Made by a program: the position numbers and the translations under genes. From assembly GCA_007117775.1 (NCBI GenBank), contig SKFX01000222.1, positions 1 to 14,411 on the forward strand: DNA of 14,411 bases. Direction: 5' to 3'. A model generated the notes under the pieces. The model saw only the letters and a program-made list of their open reading frames with translations. It was not told the origin of the DNA and searched no databases. This DNA is from Ilumatobacteraceae bacterium. Its GTDB lineage: Bacteria; Actinomycetota; Acidimicrobiia; Acidimicrobiales; Ilumatobacteraceae. Within the stretch, counting starts at the first letter, position 1, and the number at the start of each line of letters is the position of its first letter. Below are positions 6,837 through 13,018 of this stretch, in pieces.

Positions 6837-8342
6837 GTGAGTCGTTTCTACGCCACGACACCGATCTATTACGTCAACGCCGAACCCCACCTCGGCCACG
6901 CCTACACCACGATCGTCGGCGATGCGCTCAGTCGCTGGCATCGCCTGCTCGGCGATGAGGTGCTGTACCTCACCGGCACCGATGAACACGGTCTCAAGAT
7001 CCAACAGGCCGCCGATGCCGCTGGTCTGGCCCCCAAGGACTTCGCCGATCAGATCGCCCCGAAGTTCGCGGATGCATGGCAGCGCCTCGATATCGCCAAT
7101 GACGACTTCATCCGCACCACCGAGGAGCGCCATCGAGCCGCGGTGCGCGAACTGCTGCAGCGCTGCTACGACGCCGGCGATATCGAACTCGATACCTACC
7201 GCGGCAAGTACTGCGTGGCATGCGAGGAGTACTTCACCGAAGACGAGCTGCTCGAGGGCTCACTGTGCCCGGTGCACAAACGACCGGTGGACGACTTCGA
7301 AGAGGAGAACTACTTCTTCAGGCTGTCGCGGTTCGAGGATCGGCTCTTGGAGCATTACCGCACGCACCCGAATGCGATCGTCCCCGAATTCCGGGCCAAT
7401 GAGGCGCTCGGGCTGATCCGCAGCGGATTGCGCGACTTCTCGGTGAGTCGCACCAGCCTGTCCTGGGGCATCCCGCTGCCCTGGGATCCAGCCCATGTCG
7501 CATATGTCTGGTTCGACGCCCTGACGAACTATCTCGCTGCGGTGGGCTTCGGTGACGGGACCGACCGATATCAGGACTGGTGGCCAGTGAACTACCACCT
7601 GATCGGTAAGGACATCATCCGCCATCACTGTGTCTACTGGCCCGCCATGTTGATGTCGGCCGGTGTCGAGTTGCCGCGCGGCTGGGCCGTCGGCGGGTGG
7701 TTGCTGGTCGACGGCGAGAAGATGGCCAAGTCATCGGGCAATGTGGTCACCCCGCTCGATCTGGTCGACATCGTGGGCGTGGACGGCTTCCGGTACTACG
7801 TCTTGGCCGATACCGCCTACGGCAACGACGGTGACTTCAGTTATGACGGCCTCGTCGGCCGATACAACGCCGATCTGGCCAATAACCTCGGCAACCTGGC
7901 GGCGCGCGTCGCCACGGTCGTGGCCAAGAAATGCGGCGGGGTGGGCCCAGCCCCATCAGCCGACAGTGCACTGGCCGAGATCGCGACCGCCGTGGTTGCA
8001 GACACCACCAGGCGCTGGGACGAGGTGGCGCCGCATCGGGCGCTCGAGGCCACCTGGAGCCTGATCCACGCCGCGAACTCCTATCTCGAGACCCATGAGC
8101 CGTGGAAGATGGAGCCCGGCGCCGCGGTCGATGCGGTCATGGGCGACGCGCTCGAGGCGCTGCGCCTGGTGACGATCCTGGCCTCGCCGGCGCTGCCGGG
8201 CACCGCACAGGTGCTCTGGGAACGCCTCGGCATGACCGGCGCGGTCACCGATCAGCGCATCGGGCCCGATACCGAGTGGGGCGGCTATCTCGGTGGGGTG
8301 AACGTCACCAAGGGTGACCCGCTGTTCCCGCGCATCACCTGA
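6837..8342 (+). CDS. metG: methionyl-tRNA synthetase
   Basis: Class Ia aminoacyl-tRNA synthetase of 501 residues that charges initiator and elongator tRNA-Met. The catalytic domain starts at once (FYATTPIYYVNAEPHLGHAY), with the HIGH-type signature HLGH at residues 18-21 and the KMSKS-type loop KMAKS at 295-299. A metal-binding knuckle is formed by Cys126, Cys129, Cys144 and His147 (CVAC ... CPVH); this Cys3-His form resembles the Thermus enzyme as I remember it and differs from mycobacteria, which lack most of these ligands. An anticodon-binding helical domain follows (about 350-480, including LETHEPWKM). The C-terminal dimerisation/tRNA-binding domain is absent, as in monomeric enzymes. The GTG start follows a -10-like box closely. 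tatD follows after 55 nt. Confidence 0.97.
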   Translation: MSRFYATTPIYYVNAEPHLGHAYTTIVGDALSRWHRLLGDEVLYLTGTDEHGLKIQQAADAAGLAPKDFADQIAPKFADAWQRLDIANDDFIRTTEERHRAAVRELLQRCYDAGDIELDTYRGKYCVACEEYFTEDELLEGSLCPVHKRPVDDFEEENYFFRLSRFEDRLLEHYRTHPNAIVPEFRANEALGLIRSGLRDFSVSRTSLSWGIPLPWDPAHVAYVWFDALTNYLAAVGFGDGTDRYQDWWPVNYHLIGKDIIRHHCVYWPAMLMSAGVELPRGWAVGGWLLVDGEKMAKSSGNVVTPLDLVDIVGVDGFRYYVLADTAYGNDGDFSYDGLVGRYNADLANNLGNLAARVATVVAKKCGGVGPAPSADSALAEIATAVVADTTRRWDEVAPHRALEATWSLIHAANSYLETHEPWKMEPGAAVDAVMGDALEALRLVTILASPALPGTAQVLWERLGMTGAVTDQRIGPDTEWGGYLGGVNVTKGDPLFPRIT

Positions 8343-8383
8343 GCCGGTGCCGAACCCGCCCTATGTCGCCAGTTCCAGATCCC

Positions 8384-8389
8384 TATCAT
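8384..8389 (+). promoter_or_regulatory. -10-like box (TATCAT) before tatD
   Basis: TATCAT in the metG-tatD gap ends 8 nt before ATG 8398. The purine run GGGAG directly abuts that ATG, too close to work as a Shine-Dalgarno, so a leaderless tatD transcript is plausible in addition to read-through from metG. Confidence 0.45.
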
Positions 8390-8397
8390 CGTGGGAG

Positions 8398-9174
8398 ATG
8401 ACCCCTGTGTGGATCGACACCCACTGCCATGTGCATGACGAGCGGATCCCGGGCGGGACGGCCGCGGCGGTCGAGGCCGCCCGTGCTGCCGGGATCGATG
8501 CCATGATCACCGTCGGATGCGACCGGGCCACCTCGCTGGCCGCACTCGAAGCGGCTACGACCCATGACGGTGTCCACGCCACCATTGGCCTGCACCCCCA
8601 TGATGCCAGCCAGGGCGTCGACACGATCCGAGACCTCATCGCCGACCACGCCCCAGATTCGATCGCCGCGATCGGCGAGGCCGGACTGGACTACTACTAC
8701 GAGCATTCACCGCGCGATCTCCAGCGTCGGGCGTTCGCCGAACAGATCGACCTGGCCCATGAGTATGTACTGCCGCTCGTGATCCACACCCGCGATGCCT
8801 GGGACGACACCTTCGCGGTGCTCGCCACTCACGGCGCGCCGACGCGGACCATCTTCCACTGCTTCACCGGTGGGCCCGGTGAACTCGAACGGGCGCTCGA
8901 TCTCGGCGCGTGGATCAGCTTCTCGGGCATCGTGTCGTTCCCGAATGCCGCCGATGTGCGCGCCGCAGCCGAGCGATGTCCGCTCGATCGCATGCTGCTC
9001 GAGACCGACAGCCCCTATCTGGCGCCGGTACCGCATCGCGGTAAGACCAATCAACCCGCCTGGGTGGCCGAGGTCGGTGCCGCCGTCGCGGCGATCAAGG
9101 ATCTCGATATCGATCAGGTGGCACAACAGACCGCGACCGGAGCGCGCCAGGCTTTCCCGGCCCTGGTGGGTTGA
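8398..9174 (+). CDS. tatD: TatD family metal-dependent deoxyribonuclease
   Basis: TIM-barrel metallohydrolase of 258 residues, the usual length. Family members are 3'-5' exonucleases or deoxyribonucleases linked to DNA repair and quality control, with some uncertainty about in vivo substrates. Metal ligands are all identifiable: His9 and His11 (DTHCH), Glu94 (GEAGLDYYY), His130 (PLVIHTRDA), His154 (FHCFTGG) and Asp204 (LLETDSPYLAP). The start was set at ATG 8398 because DTHCH should lie near the N-terminus; the 28 residues of open frame upstream overlap metG and resemble nothing in the family. The next gene starts 3 nt after the stop. The metG-tatD-X-rsmA-ispE order is conserved in many actinobacteria and firmicutes. 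Confidence 0.96.
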   Translation: MTPVWIDTHCHVHDERIPGGTAAAVEAARAAGIDAMITVGCDRATSLAALEAATTHDGVHATIGLHPHDASQGVDTIRDLIADHAPDSIAAIGEAGLDYYYEHSPRDLQRRAFAEQIDLAHEYVLPLVIHTRDAWDDTFAVLATHGAPTRTIFHCFTGGPGELERALDLGAWISFSGIVSFPNAADVRAAAERCPLDRMLLETDSPYLAPVPHRGKTNQPAWVAEVGAAVAAIKDLDIDQVAQQTATGARQAFPALVG

Positions 9175-9177
9175 GCG

Positions 9178-9687
9178 ATGAAGATCAGCCGGCTCGGCCT
9201 CATCGTCGCCATCGCCTTGTCGATCGCCGCGATCCCCCTGCTGTGGTGGGCCGGCGGCAACGACCCCGAACGAGTGAGCGTCGAACCGGGACCCGGTGAG
9301 GTCTCATCGGCCACCGATGCCCTGGGCACCCTCGGTGGAGCGTTCGTCTCGAGCGATGAGGTTCCGATGGCACCGATCGAGGACCTCGTGCCCGAACCCC
9401 TCGAGCCGGGACGCTTCGTGATCGCCGTGCCACGGACACGCACCGACTCGACGACGGGTTGGGCGTCATTCCGGTCCAGTCTCCCGAGCACCGATATCTG
9501 CTCGGTGCGCAACGTCCCCTATGGACGCGAAGTGCGGATCACCAACACGAACAATGGCCGATCGATCGAATGTCGGGCCGGGGTGGCGGTGTTCGGCACC
9601 GATGCCGATGTCGTGATCCACACCGATGCCTTCTTGGAGATCGCACAGCTCAACGCGGCCCCGATCCCAGTGCAGATCGACTGGTGA
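9178..9687 (+). CDS. membrane-anchored double-psi beta-barrel protein, RlpA-like, apparently non-catalytic
   Basis: Protein of 169 residues with an N-terminal hydrophobic segment (about residues 6-25, after a basic KISR) that should act as signal anchor or signal peptide. A low-complexity acidic, Pro-rich linker (about 28-80) follows, then a C-terminal domain (about 93-169) resembling the RlpA-like double-psi beta-barrel: NVPYGREVRITNTNNGRS (112-129) matches the family's LPFGT.V.VTN..NGRS stretch, and DAFLEIAQL occupies the place of the DLS..A..L helix. Cys108 and Cys132 sit where extracytoplasmic actinobacterial relatives have a cysteine pair. The His before LPFG and the Asp of the DRGP motif, both needed for RlpA lytic activity, are not present. 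It lies between tatD (3-nt gap) and rsmA (4-nt overlap), where mycobacteria carry rpfB. The fold call is by eye. Confidence 0.7.
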   Translation: MKISRLGLIVAIALSIAAIPLLWWAGGNDPERVSVEPGPGEVSSATDALGTLGGAFVSSDEVPMAPIEDLVPEPLEPGRFVIAVPRTRTDSTTGWASFRSSLPSTDICSVRNVPYGREVRITNTNNGRSIECRAGVAVFGTDADVVIHTDAFLEIAQLNAAPIPVQIDW

Positions 9688-10595
9688 CCCACTCGCCGCA
9701 GCGACTCCGGGAACTGCTCGATTCCCACGGGCTCGCACCGCGCCGCGAACGCGGCCAGAACTTCGTCGCCGATCCCAACACCGTTCGGCGGATCGCTGCC
9801 CTCGCCGAGATCGGCCCCGATGATCGGGTGATCGAGATCGGCCCCGGACTCGGTTCACTGACCCTCGCGCTCGCTGAGACCGGAGCCGATATCACCGCCG
9901 TCGAGGTGGATGCCGGCCTCACCGCAGCACTGCGAGAGGTGATCGCCGACGGAGTCGATGCTGCCGCGATCACCCCCGGTCGAATCCGCGTTGTCCACGC
10001 CGATGCGATGGCACTCGACTGGAGCAGTGACTGGACGGCGCACTATCGCGACCCGATCGAGGATCGAGTCGACACCGGGACCACGCCGGGATCGGTGTCG
10101 GTGGTGGCGAACCTCCCCTACAACATCGCCACACCGCTGATCGCCGATCTGCTCGACACCGCACCGTGGATCGACCGTTTCGTGGTGATGATCCAGCGCG
10201 AGGTTGCCGAACGCCTCACCGCCGATGTCCACTCGAGTGCCTACGGAGCGATCTCGATCAAGGTGGCCTACTGGGCGGACGCGCGTATCGTCGGCCATGT
10301 CCCCGCCTCGGTGTTCATCCCGCGCCCCCGTGTCGATTCGTCGCTGGTGCGCATCGCACGACACCGGATCGATCCGGACTGGCCCGAACCGGCACCGCTG
10401 TTCGATCTGGTCCGCCGTGCCTTCAACCAGCGGCGCAAAATGCTGCGACGCTCACTCGCCGGCATCGTCGACGACTCGATCTTCGCGGCAGCTGGGATCG
10501 ATCCGACCCAACGACCCCAGGATCTCGATCTGGCGGCCTGGTATGCGCTCGCGAACGCGTGGTTGGCCCACCGCTCCCCCGAGGCGATGCCCTGA
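9684..10595 (+). CDS. rsmA: 16S rRNA (adenine(1518)-N6/adenine(1519)-N6)-dimethyltransferase
   Basis: RsmA/KsgA, which dimethylates A1518 and A1519 in helix 45 of 16S rRNA late in 30S assembly. The 303-residue protein shows RGQNFVADPNTVRRI (23-37), SAM motif I IEIGPGLGSLT (50-60), the acidic residue of motif II in AVEVD (72-76), and the target-adenine motif NLPYNI (143-148). The C-terminal RRAFNQRRKMLRRSL helix is typical of the family. About 15-20 extra residues before NLPY (YRDPIEDRVDTGTTPGS) look like a small surface loop insertion. I chose GTG 9684 because it shares the GTGA with the upstream stop and gives the usual N-terminus; the longer upstream frame lies wholly inside the preceding gene. 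Translational coupling with the DPBB gene is likely. Confidence 0.96.
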   Translation: MTHSPQRLRELLDSHGLAPRRERGQNFVADPNTVRRIAALAEIGPDDRVIEIGPGLGSLTLALAETGADITAVEVDAGLTAALREVIADGVDAAAITPGRIRVVHADAMALDWSSDWTAHYRDPIEDRVDTGTTPGSVSVVANLPYNIATPLIADLLDTAPWIDRFVVMIQREVAERLTADVHSSAYGAISIKVAYWADARIVGHVPASVFIPRPRVDSSLVRIARHRIDPDWPEPAPLFDLVRRAFNQRRKMLRRSLAGIVDDSIFAAAGIDPTQRPQDLDLAAWYALANAWLAHRSPEAMP

Positions 10596-10637
10596 GCGAT
10601 GCAATGCTGTGGCGATCAGCCGTGACAACCGGGTGCG

Positions 10638-11459
10638 ATGGAGCGGCGTGACATCATGGCCGAGATGGACCCCGACCGAGACGAAGACAGCCCAGAGGAT
10701 GCAGCACGCCCTCATATGATCCGACTGCATGCTTGGGCCAAGCTGACCGTCTCGCTCGCAGTGACGGGCACCCGCGCCGATGGATATCACCTGATCGAGG
10801 CCGAGATGGTCAGCCTGGATCTCGCCGACATCATCGAACTCACCCCCCACGGCGACGGCCTCGACATCGATGGCCCATACGCGACCGGTCTCAGCGTGGA
10901 CGGCGACAATCTTGTGGCTCGCGCCCTGGAACTCGTCGGGCGCCGGGCCCATATCCGCCTCATCAAGAACATCCCGCACGGTGGTGGCCTCGGCGGTGGT
11001 TCGAGCGATGCCGCTGCGATCCTGCGCTGGGCCGGAGCGCTCGATCCGGTTGCCGCAGCAGGCCTCGGTGCCGATGTGCCGTTCTGTCTGTGCGGCGGCC
11101 GGGCGCGTGTCACCGGGATCGGAGAACAGATCGAGGTACTCGACCACCTGGAGCGGACCTTCACCCTGGTGATGCCCCCGTTCGCCATGAGCACGCCGGA
11201 GGTGTACCGGGCCTGGGACGCGCTCGGGGGTCCGATGGGCCATCTCAACGACCTCGAACCCGCAGCGCTCAGCGTCGATGGGCGCCTCGGCGAATGGCGC
11301 GACATGATCGAAGGCCTCAGTGTGCAGCCACGACTCGCAGGCAGCGGGTCAACGTGGTTCGTCGACGGCGACCACGAAACCTCGCTCGGGACCCTGCGCG
11401 ACGAAGGCGCTACCGTGCTCGTGGTGAACACCACCGACCGGGTCTGTCCGCCTGGATGA
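10638..11459 (+). CDS. ispE: 4-diphosphocytidyl-2-C-methyl-D-erythritol kinase
   Basis: GHMP kinase of 273 residues that phosphorylates the 2-hydroxyl of CDP-methylerythritol in the MEP pathway to isoprenoids. Catalytic Lys35 lies in AWAKLTVSLAVTG, followed by RADGYHLI (46-53); the ATP loop HGGGLGGGSSDAAA is at 114-127 and the catalytic Asp146 in LGADVPFCL. The C-terminal LAGSGSTWF corresponds to the family's third GHMP motif. The helical segment between the ATP loop and GADVPF is about ten residues shorter than in most family members. The start is uncertain: ATG 10638 is given, but 10656, 10665 and 10716 are in frame, and the core begins at the last of these (MIRLHAWAK); the 26 residues before it are acidic and unconserved-looking. 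It converges on the bS22 gene, 6 nt away. Confidence 0.92.
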   Translation: MERRDIMAEMDPDRDEDSPEDAARPHMIRLHAWAKLTVSLAVTGTRADGYHLIEAEMVSLDLADIIELTPHGDGLDIDGPYATGLSVDGDNLVARALELVGRRAHIRLIKNIPHGGGLGGGSSDAAAILRWAGALDPVAAAGLGADVPFCLCGGRARVTGIGEQIEVLDHLERTFTLVMPPFAMSTPEVYRAWDALGGPMGHLNDLEPAALSVDGRLGEWRDMIEGLSVQPRLAGSGSTWFVDGDHETSLGTLRDEGATVLVVNTTDRVCPPG

Positions 11460-11465
11460 CGAGGA

Positions 11466-11558
11466 CTACTTGCGACGCTGGTGGCGCGTCCGGCGCAGCA
11501 TCTTCTTGTGCTTCTTCTTGCGCATGCGCTTGCGGCGCTTCTTGACCAGCGAACCCAT
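11466..11558 (-). CDS. 30S ribosomal protein bS22 (AURKAIP1/COX24 domain)
   Basis: A 30-codon gene, easily missed by size cut-offs. It encodes a very basic peptide beginning MGSLVKKRRKRMRKKKHKK and ending LRRTRHQRRK, nearly the same as the 33-residue mycobacterial protein I remember (MGSVIKKRRKRMSKKKHRK...), later found as bS22 in mycobacterial ribosome structures. The family is related to mitochondrial mS38/AURKAIP1 and sits by the decoding region of the small subunit. There are no acidic residues; 20 of the 30 are Lys, Arg or His. A TATCAT box (11569-11574) lies 10 nt before the ATG, with a weak GGGG at 4 nt. It is antiparallel to ispE (6-nt gap) and divergent from tRNA-Gln. The match in sequence is strong; ribosomal incorporation here is inferred. 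Confidence 0.9.
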   Translation of the reverse strand: MGSLVKKRRKRMRKKKHKKMLRRTRHQRRK

Positions 11559-11568
11559 AAGACCCCGA

Positions 11569-11574
11569 ATGATA
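11569..11574 (-). promoter_or_regulatory. -10-like box (TATCAT) before the bS22 gene
   Basis: Minus-strand TATCAT, the same hexamer as before tatD, ends 10 nt upstream of the bS22 ATG. No good -35 is visible. The implied transcript has a leader of only a few bases. Confidence 0.4.
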
Positions 11575-11581
11575 TCGGGAG

Positions 11582-11610
11582 TTCACGAAAAGGCGTTCGA
11601 GCGCTACCGT
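11582..11610 (+). promoter_or_regulatory. candidate promoter for tRNA-Gln and glmU
   Basis: TTCACG (11582-11587) and TACCGT (11605-11610) are separated by 17 nt. Initiation would fall near 11617, leaving a precursor leader of about 44 nt before the tRNA. It lies back to back with the bS22 -10 box, so the two divergent promoters would share about 40 bp. Confidence 0.45.
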
Positions 11611-11660
11611 GTGTGATATGTCGTCGCCGAACAGCCATGGTGGGTGGTCGACGATGACGT

Positions 11661-11731
11661 TCCGGGGTCGTTCAATGGTAGGACAGCGGTTTTTGGTGCC
11701 GTTTATAGGGGTTCGAGTCCTCTCCCCGGAG
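11661..11731 (+). tRNA. tRNA-Gln (anticodon TTG)
   Basis: A complete cloverleaf can be drawn. The acceptor stem TCCGGGG (11661-11667) pairs with CCCCGGA (11724-11730), with discriminator G11731. The D arm contains AATGGTAGG, the anticodon stem GCGGT pairs with GCCGT, and the loop TTTTGGT places TTG at 11693-11695. The T arm AGGGG-TTCGAGT-CCTCT includes one G-T pair. G follows the anticodon, as in other TTG tRNAs I recall. CCA is not encoded; GCT follows, so CCA must be added enzymatically. No terminator lies between it and glmU, whose ATG is 65 nt downstream, so a joint precursor is likely. tRNA-Gln next to glmU recurs in actinobacteria, from memory. Confidence 0.95.
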
Positions 11732-11796
11732 CTCGGGCACATCGACAGCGCACACGCAGGTGGTGCGGGGGTCGGTCGTCTCGGGAGCCACCGCCC

Positions 11797-12846
11797 ATGA
11801 CCGTGTCGGCGATCGTCCTGGCGGCGGGTCAAGGAACCCGGATGCGTTCGGACCGACCCAAGCCATTGCATCGCATCTGCGGACGCTCGATGGTGCTCCA
11901 CGTCATCCACGCCCTCGAGTTGCTGCAGCCCCGACAGACCGTGGTCGTCGTCGGCCATGGCGCCGAACAGGTCACCAAACAGGTGCTCGATGAGGCACCA
12001 CCGTGGTCGAACACGGTGTTCGTCGAACAGTTCAACCAACTCGGCACCGGTGATGCCGCCTCGGTGGGGATGGGAGCGCTCGAGGGCGACGACTATGACG
12101 ATTCGATCGTGGTGGTGCTCCCCGGCGACGCTCCGCTGTTGCGCGCCGAAACCCTCGATGAGCTGGTGGCCACCCACACCGCCAACGACAACGCCGCAAC
12201 GATGATCGTCAGCACCATGGACGACCCGACCGGCTACGGCCGGGTGATCCGCGACCGCGACGGTCGGGTGGTGCGCATCGTGGAACAGCGCGATGCCAGC
12301 ACCTCTGAACTCGCCATCACCGTCGGCAACTGCGGGATGTACGCGTTCCGTCGCGAAACCCTCGGCCCGGCACTCCGGAATCTGCGCGCCGATAACGCCT
12401 CGGGAGAGTTCTACCTCACCGATGTGATCGGCCAACTCGCCGCCATGGGCCACCGCATCGGCGTACTCGATGTCGATCAGCACGAGACCCAAGGCGTCAA
12501 CGACCGTTGGCAACTGGCCCTCGCCGAGCGCGAACTGCGCTCGCGCACCAACCGGCACTGGTTGCTCAATGGCGTCACGATGCTCGACCCGCGCCAGACC
12601 TTCATCGATGTGGACGTCAAGATCGGCCGTGACACAACGTTGTATCCGGGCACCGTGCTTCAGGGCACCACCGTGGTTGGTGACGGCTGTGAGATCGGCC
12701 CCAACGTGCGCCTGCGCGACTGTGTGGTGGGAGACGATGTCACCATCGAGCACTGCGTCGGAGATGACGCCGAGGTCCGCTCTGGCACCCGAGTGGCCCC
12801 GTTCACGCATCTGCCGCCCGGCAGCGACCCGACTTCAGCCACCTGA
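11797..12846 (+). CDS. glmU: GlmU-type UDP-N-acetylglucosamine pyrophosphorylase, lacking the acetyltransferase domain
   Basis: The nucleotidyltransferase half makes UDP-GlcNAc from GlcNAc-1-phosphate and UTP for peptidoglycan. It is complete: LAAGQGTRMRSDRPKPLH (8-25), QLGTGDA (81-87), metal ligand Asp111 (LPGDAPL), GYGRVIR (146-152), EQRD (163-166), NCGMYAF (178-184), EFYLTDVI (204-211) and metal ligand Asn235 (QGVNDRWQLA). Only a short left-handed beta-helix follows (about 267-340), and the protein ends at 349 residues instead of 450-480, just where FARLRPG is expected (here FTHLPPG). The CoA-binding and catalytic His, Tyr, Asn and Lys of the acetyltransferase domain are therefore absent. 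ATG 11797 has GGGAG 9 nt upstream; the frame continues upstream through the tRNA, which rules that extension out. prs follows after 172 nt. Confidence 0.9.
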   Translation: MTVSAIVLAAGQGTRMRSDRPKPLHRICGRSMVLHVIHALELLQPRQTVVVVGHGAEQVTKQVLDEAPPWSNTVFVEQFNQLGTGDAASVGMGALEGDDYDDSIVVVLPGDAPLLRAETLDELVATHTANDNAATMIVSTMDDPTGYGRVIRDRDGRVVRIVEQRDASTSELAITVGNCGMYAFRRETLGPALRNLRADNASGEFYLTDVIGQLAAMGHRIGVLDVDQHETQGVNDRWQLALAERELRSRTNRHWLLNGVTMLDPRQTFIDVDVKIGRDTTLYPGTVLQGTTVVGDGCEIGPNVRLRDCVVGDDVTIEHCVGDDAEVRSGTRVAPFTHLPPGSDPTSAT

Positions 12847-12854
12847 GGTCTGGT

Positions 12855-12874
12855 CCCGGGCTGGTGATCCCGGG
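12855..12874. repeat. CCCGGG inverted repeat downstream of glmU
   Basis: Two CCCGGG hexamers separated by CTGGTGAT. Each is itself palindromic, so the element may be a hairpin in RNA or a paired protein site in DNA. No U-run follows. Confidence 0.45.
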
Positions 12875-12914
12875 CCGCTGACACCGGGCTTCGGGTTGCG
12901 AGTGCGTCGCGTCC

Positions 12915-12920
12915 TACACT
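12915..12920 (+). promoter_or_regulatory. -10-like box (TACACT) for prs
   Basis: TACACT about 98 nt upstream of the prs start; TTCGGG or TTGCGA upstream are poorly spaced as -35 elements. If used, the prs mRNA has a leader of about 90 nt, unlike the leaderless genes in this window. Confidence 0.3.
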
Positions 12921-13018
12921 GACCGTGAGCCACTCCGCCGACTCGCCGCACCGATGTCGGGTCGCGGGTCTGGAATCGCCGCAACACCCACCACCGACCG
13001 AGAGGCACCGCAGGCACC

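Larger units (their letters stand above)
12847..13018 (+). other. glmU-prs intergenic region with inverted repeat and prs leader
   Basis: The longest gene-free stretch, 172 nt. CCCGGG at 12855-12860 and 12869-12874 can form a 6-bp hairpin with an 8-nt loop, but no T-tract follows, so it is not a standard intrinsic terminator. TACACT at 12915-12920 is the best -10 candidate for prs, giving a leader of about 90 nt; no well-spaced -35 is present. I see no homology to the missing GlmU C-terminus in any frame. Confidence 0.5.

Noticed and set aside
6703..6861. 53-codon upstream extension of the thioesterase
   Set aside because: It would overlap the start of metG, whereas GTG 6702 has AGGGG at 8 nt and the family-typical SEFD start.
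9459..9683. 75-codon upstream extension of rsmA
   Set aside because: It lies entirely within the DPBB gene in another frame; the GTGA overlap at 9684 gives the normal RsmA N-terminus.
9806..9847. Direct repeat GAGATCGGCCCCG inside rsmA
   Set aside because: It encodes EIGP twice as part of the normal segment leading into SAM motif I, and GATCGG words are common throughout this sequence.
11644..11796. Open frame extending glmU 51 codons upstream
   Set aside because: It runs straight through the tRNA-Gln gene and its translation resembles no GlmU; ATG 11797 gives the exact family N-terminus with a GGGAG upstream.
11410..12810. 466-residue open frame antisense to glmU
   Set aside because: Its codons mirror the high-GC glmU codons, the translation is His/Gly/Asp-rich without any domain, and it would cover tRNA-Gln and the bS22 gene.
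12855..12874. CCCGGG hairpin as an intrinsic terminator of glmU
   Set aside because: Only 6 bp with no following T-tract; kept as an inverted repeat, not as a terminator.
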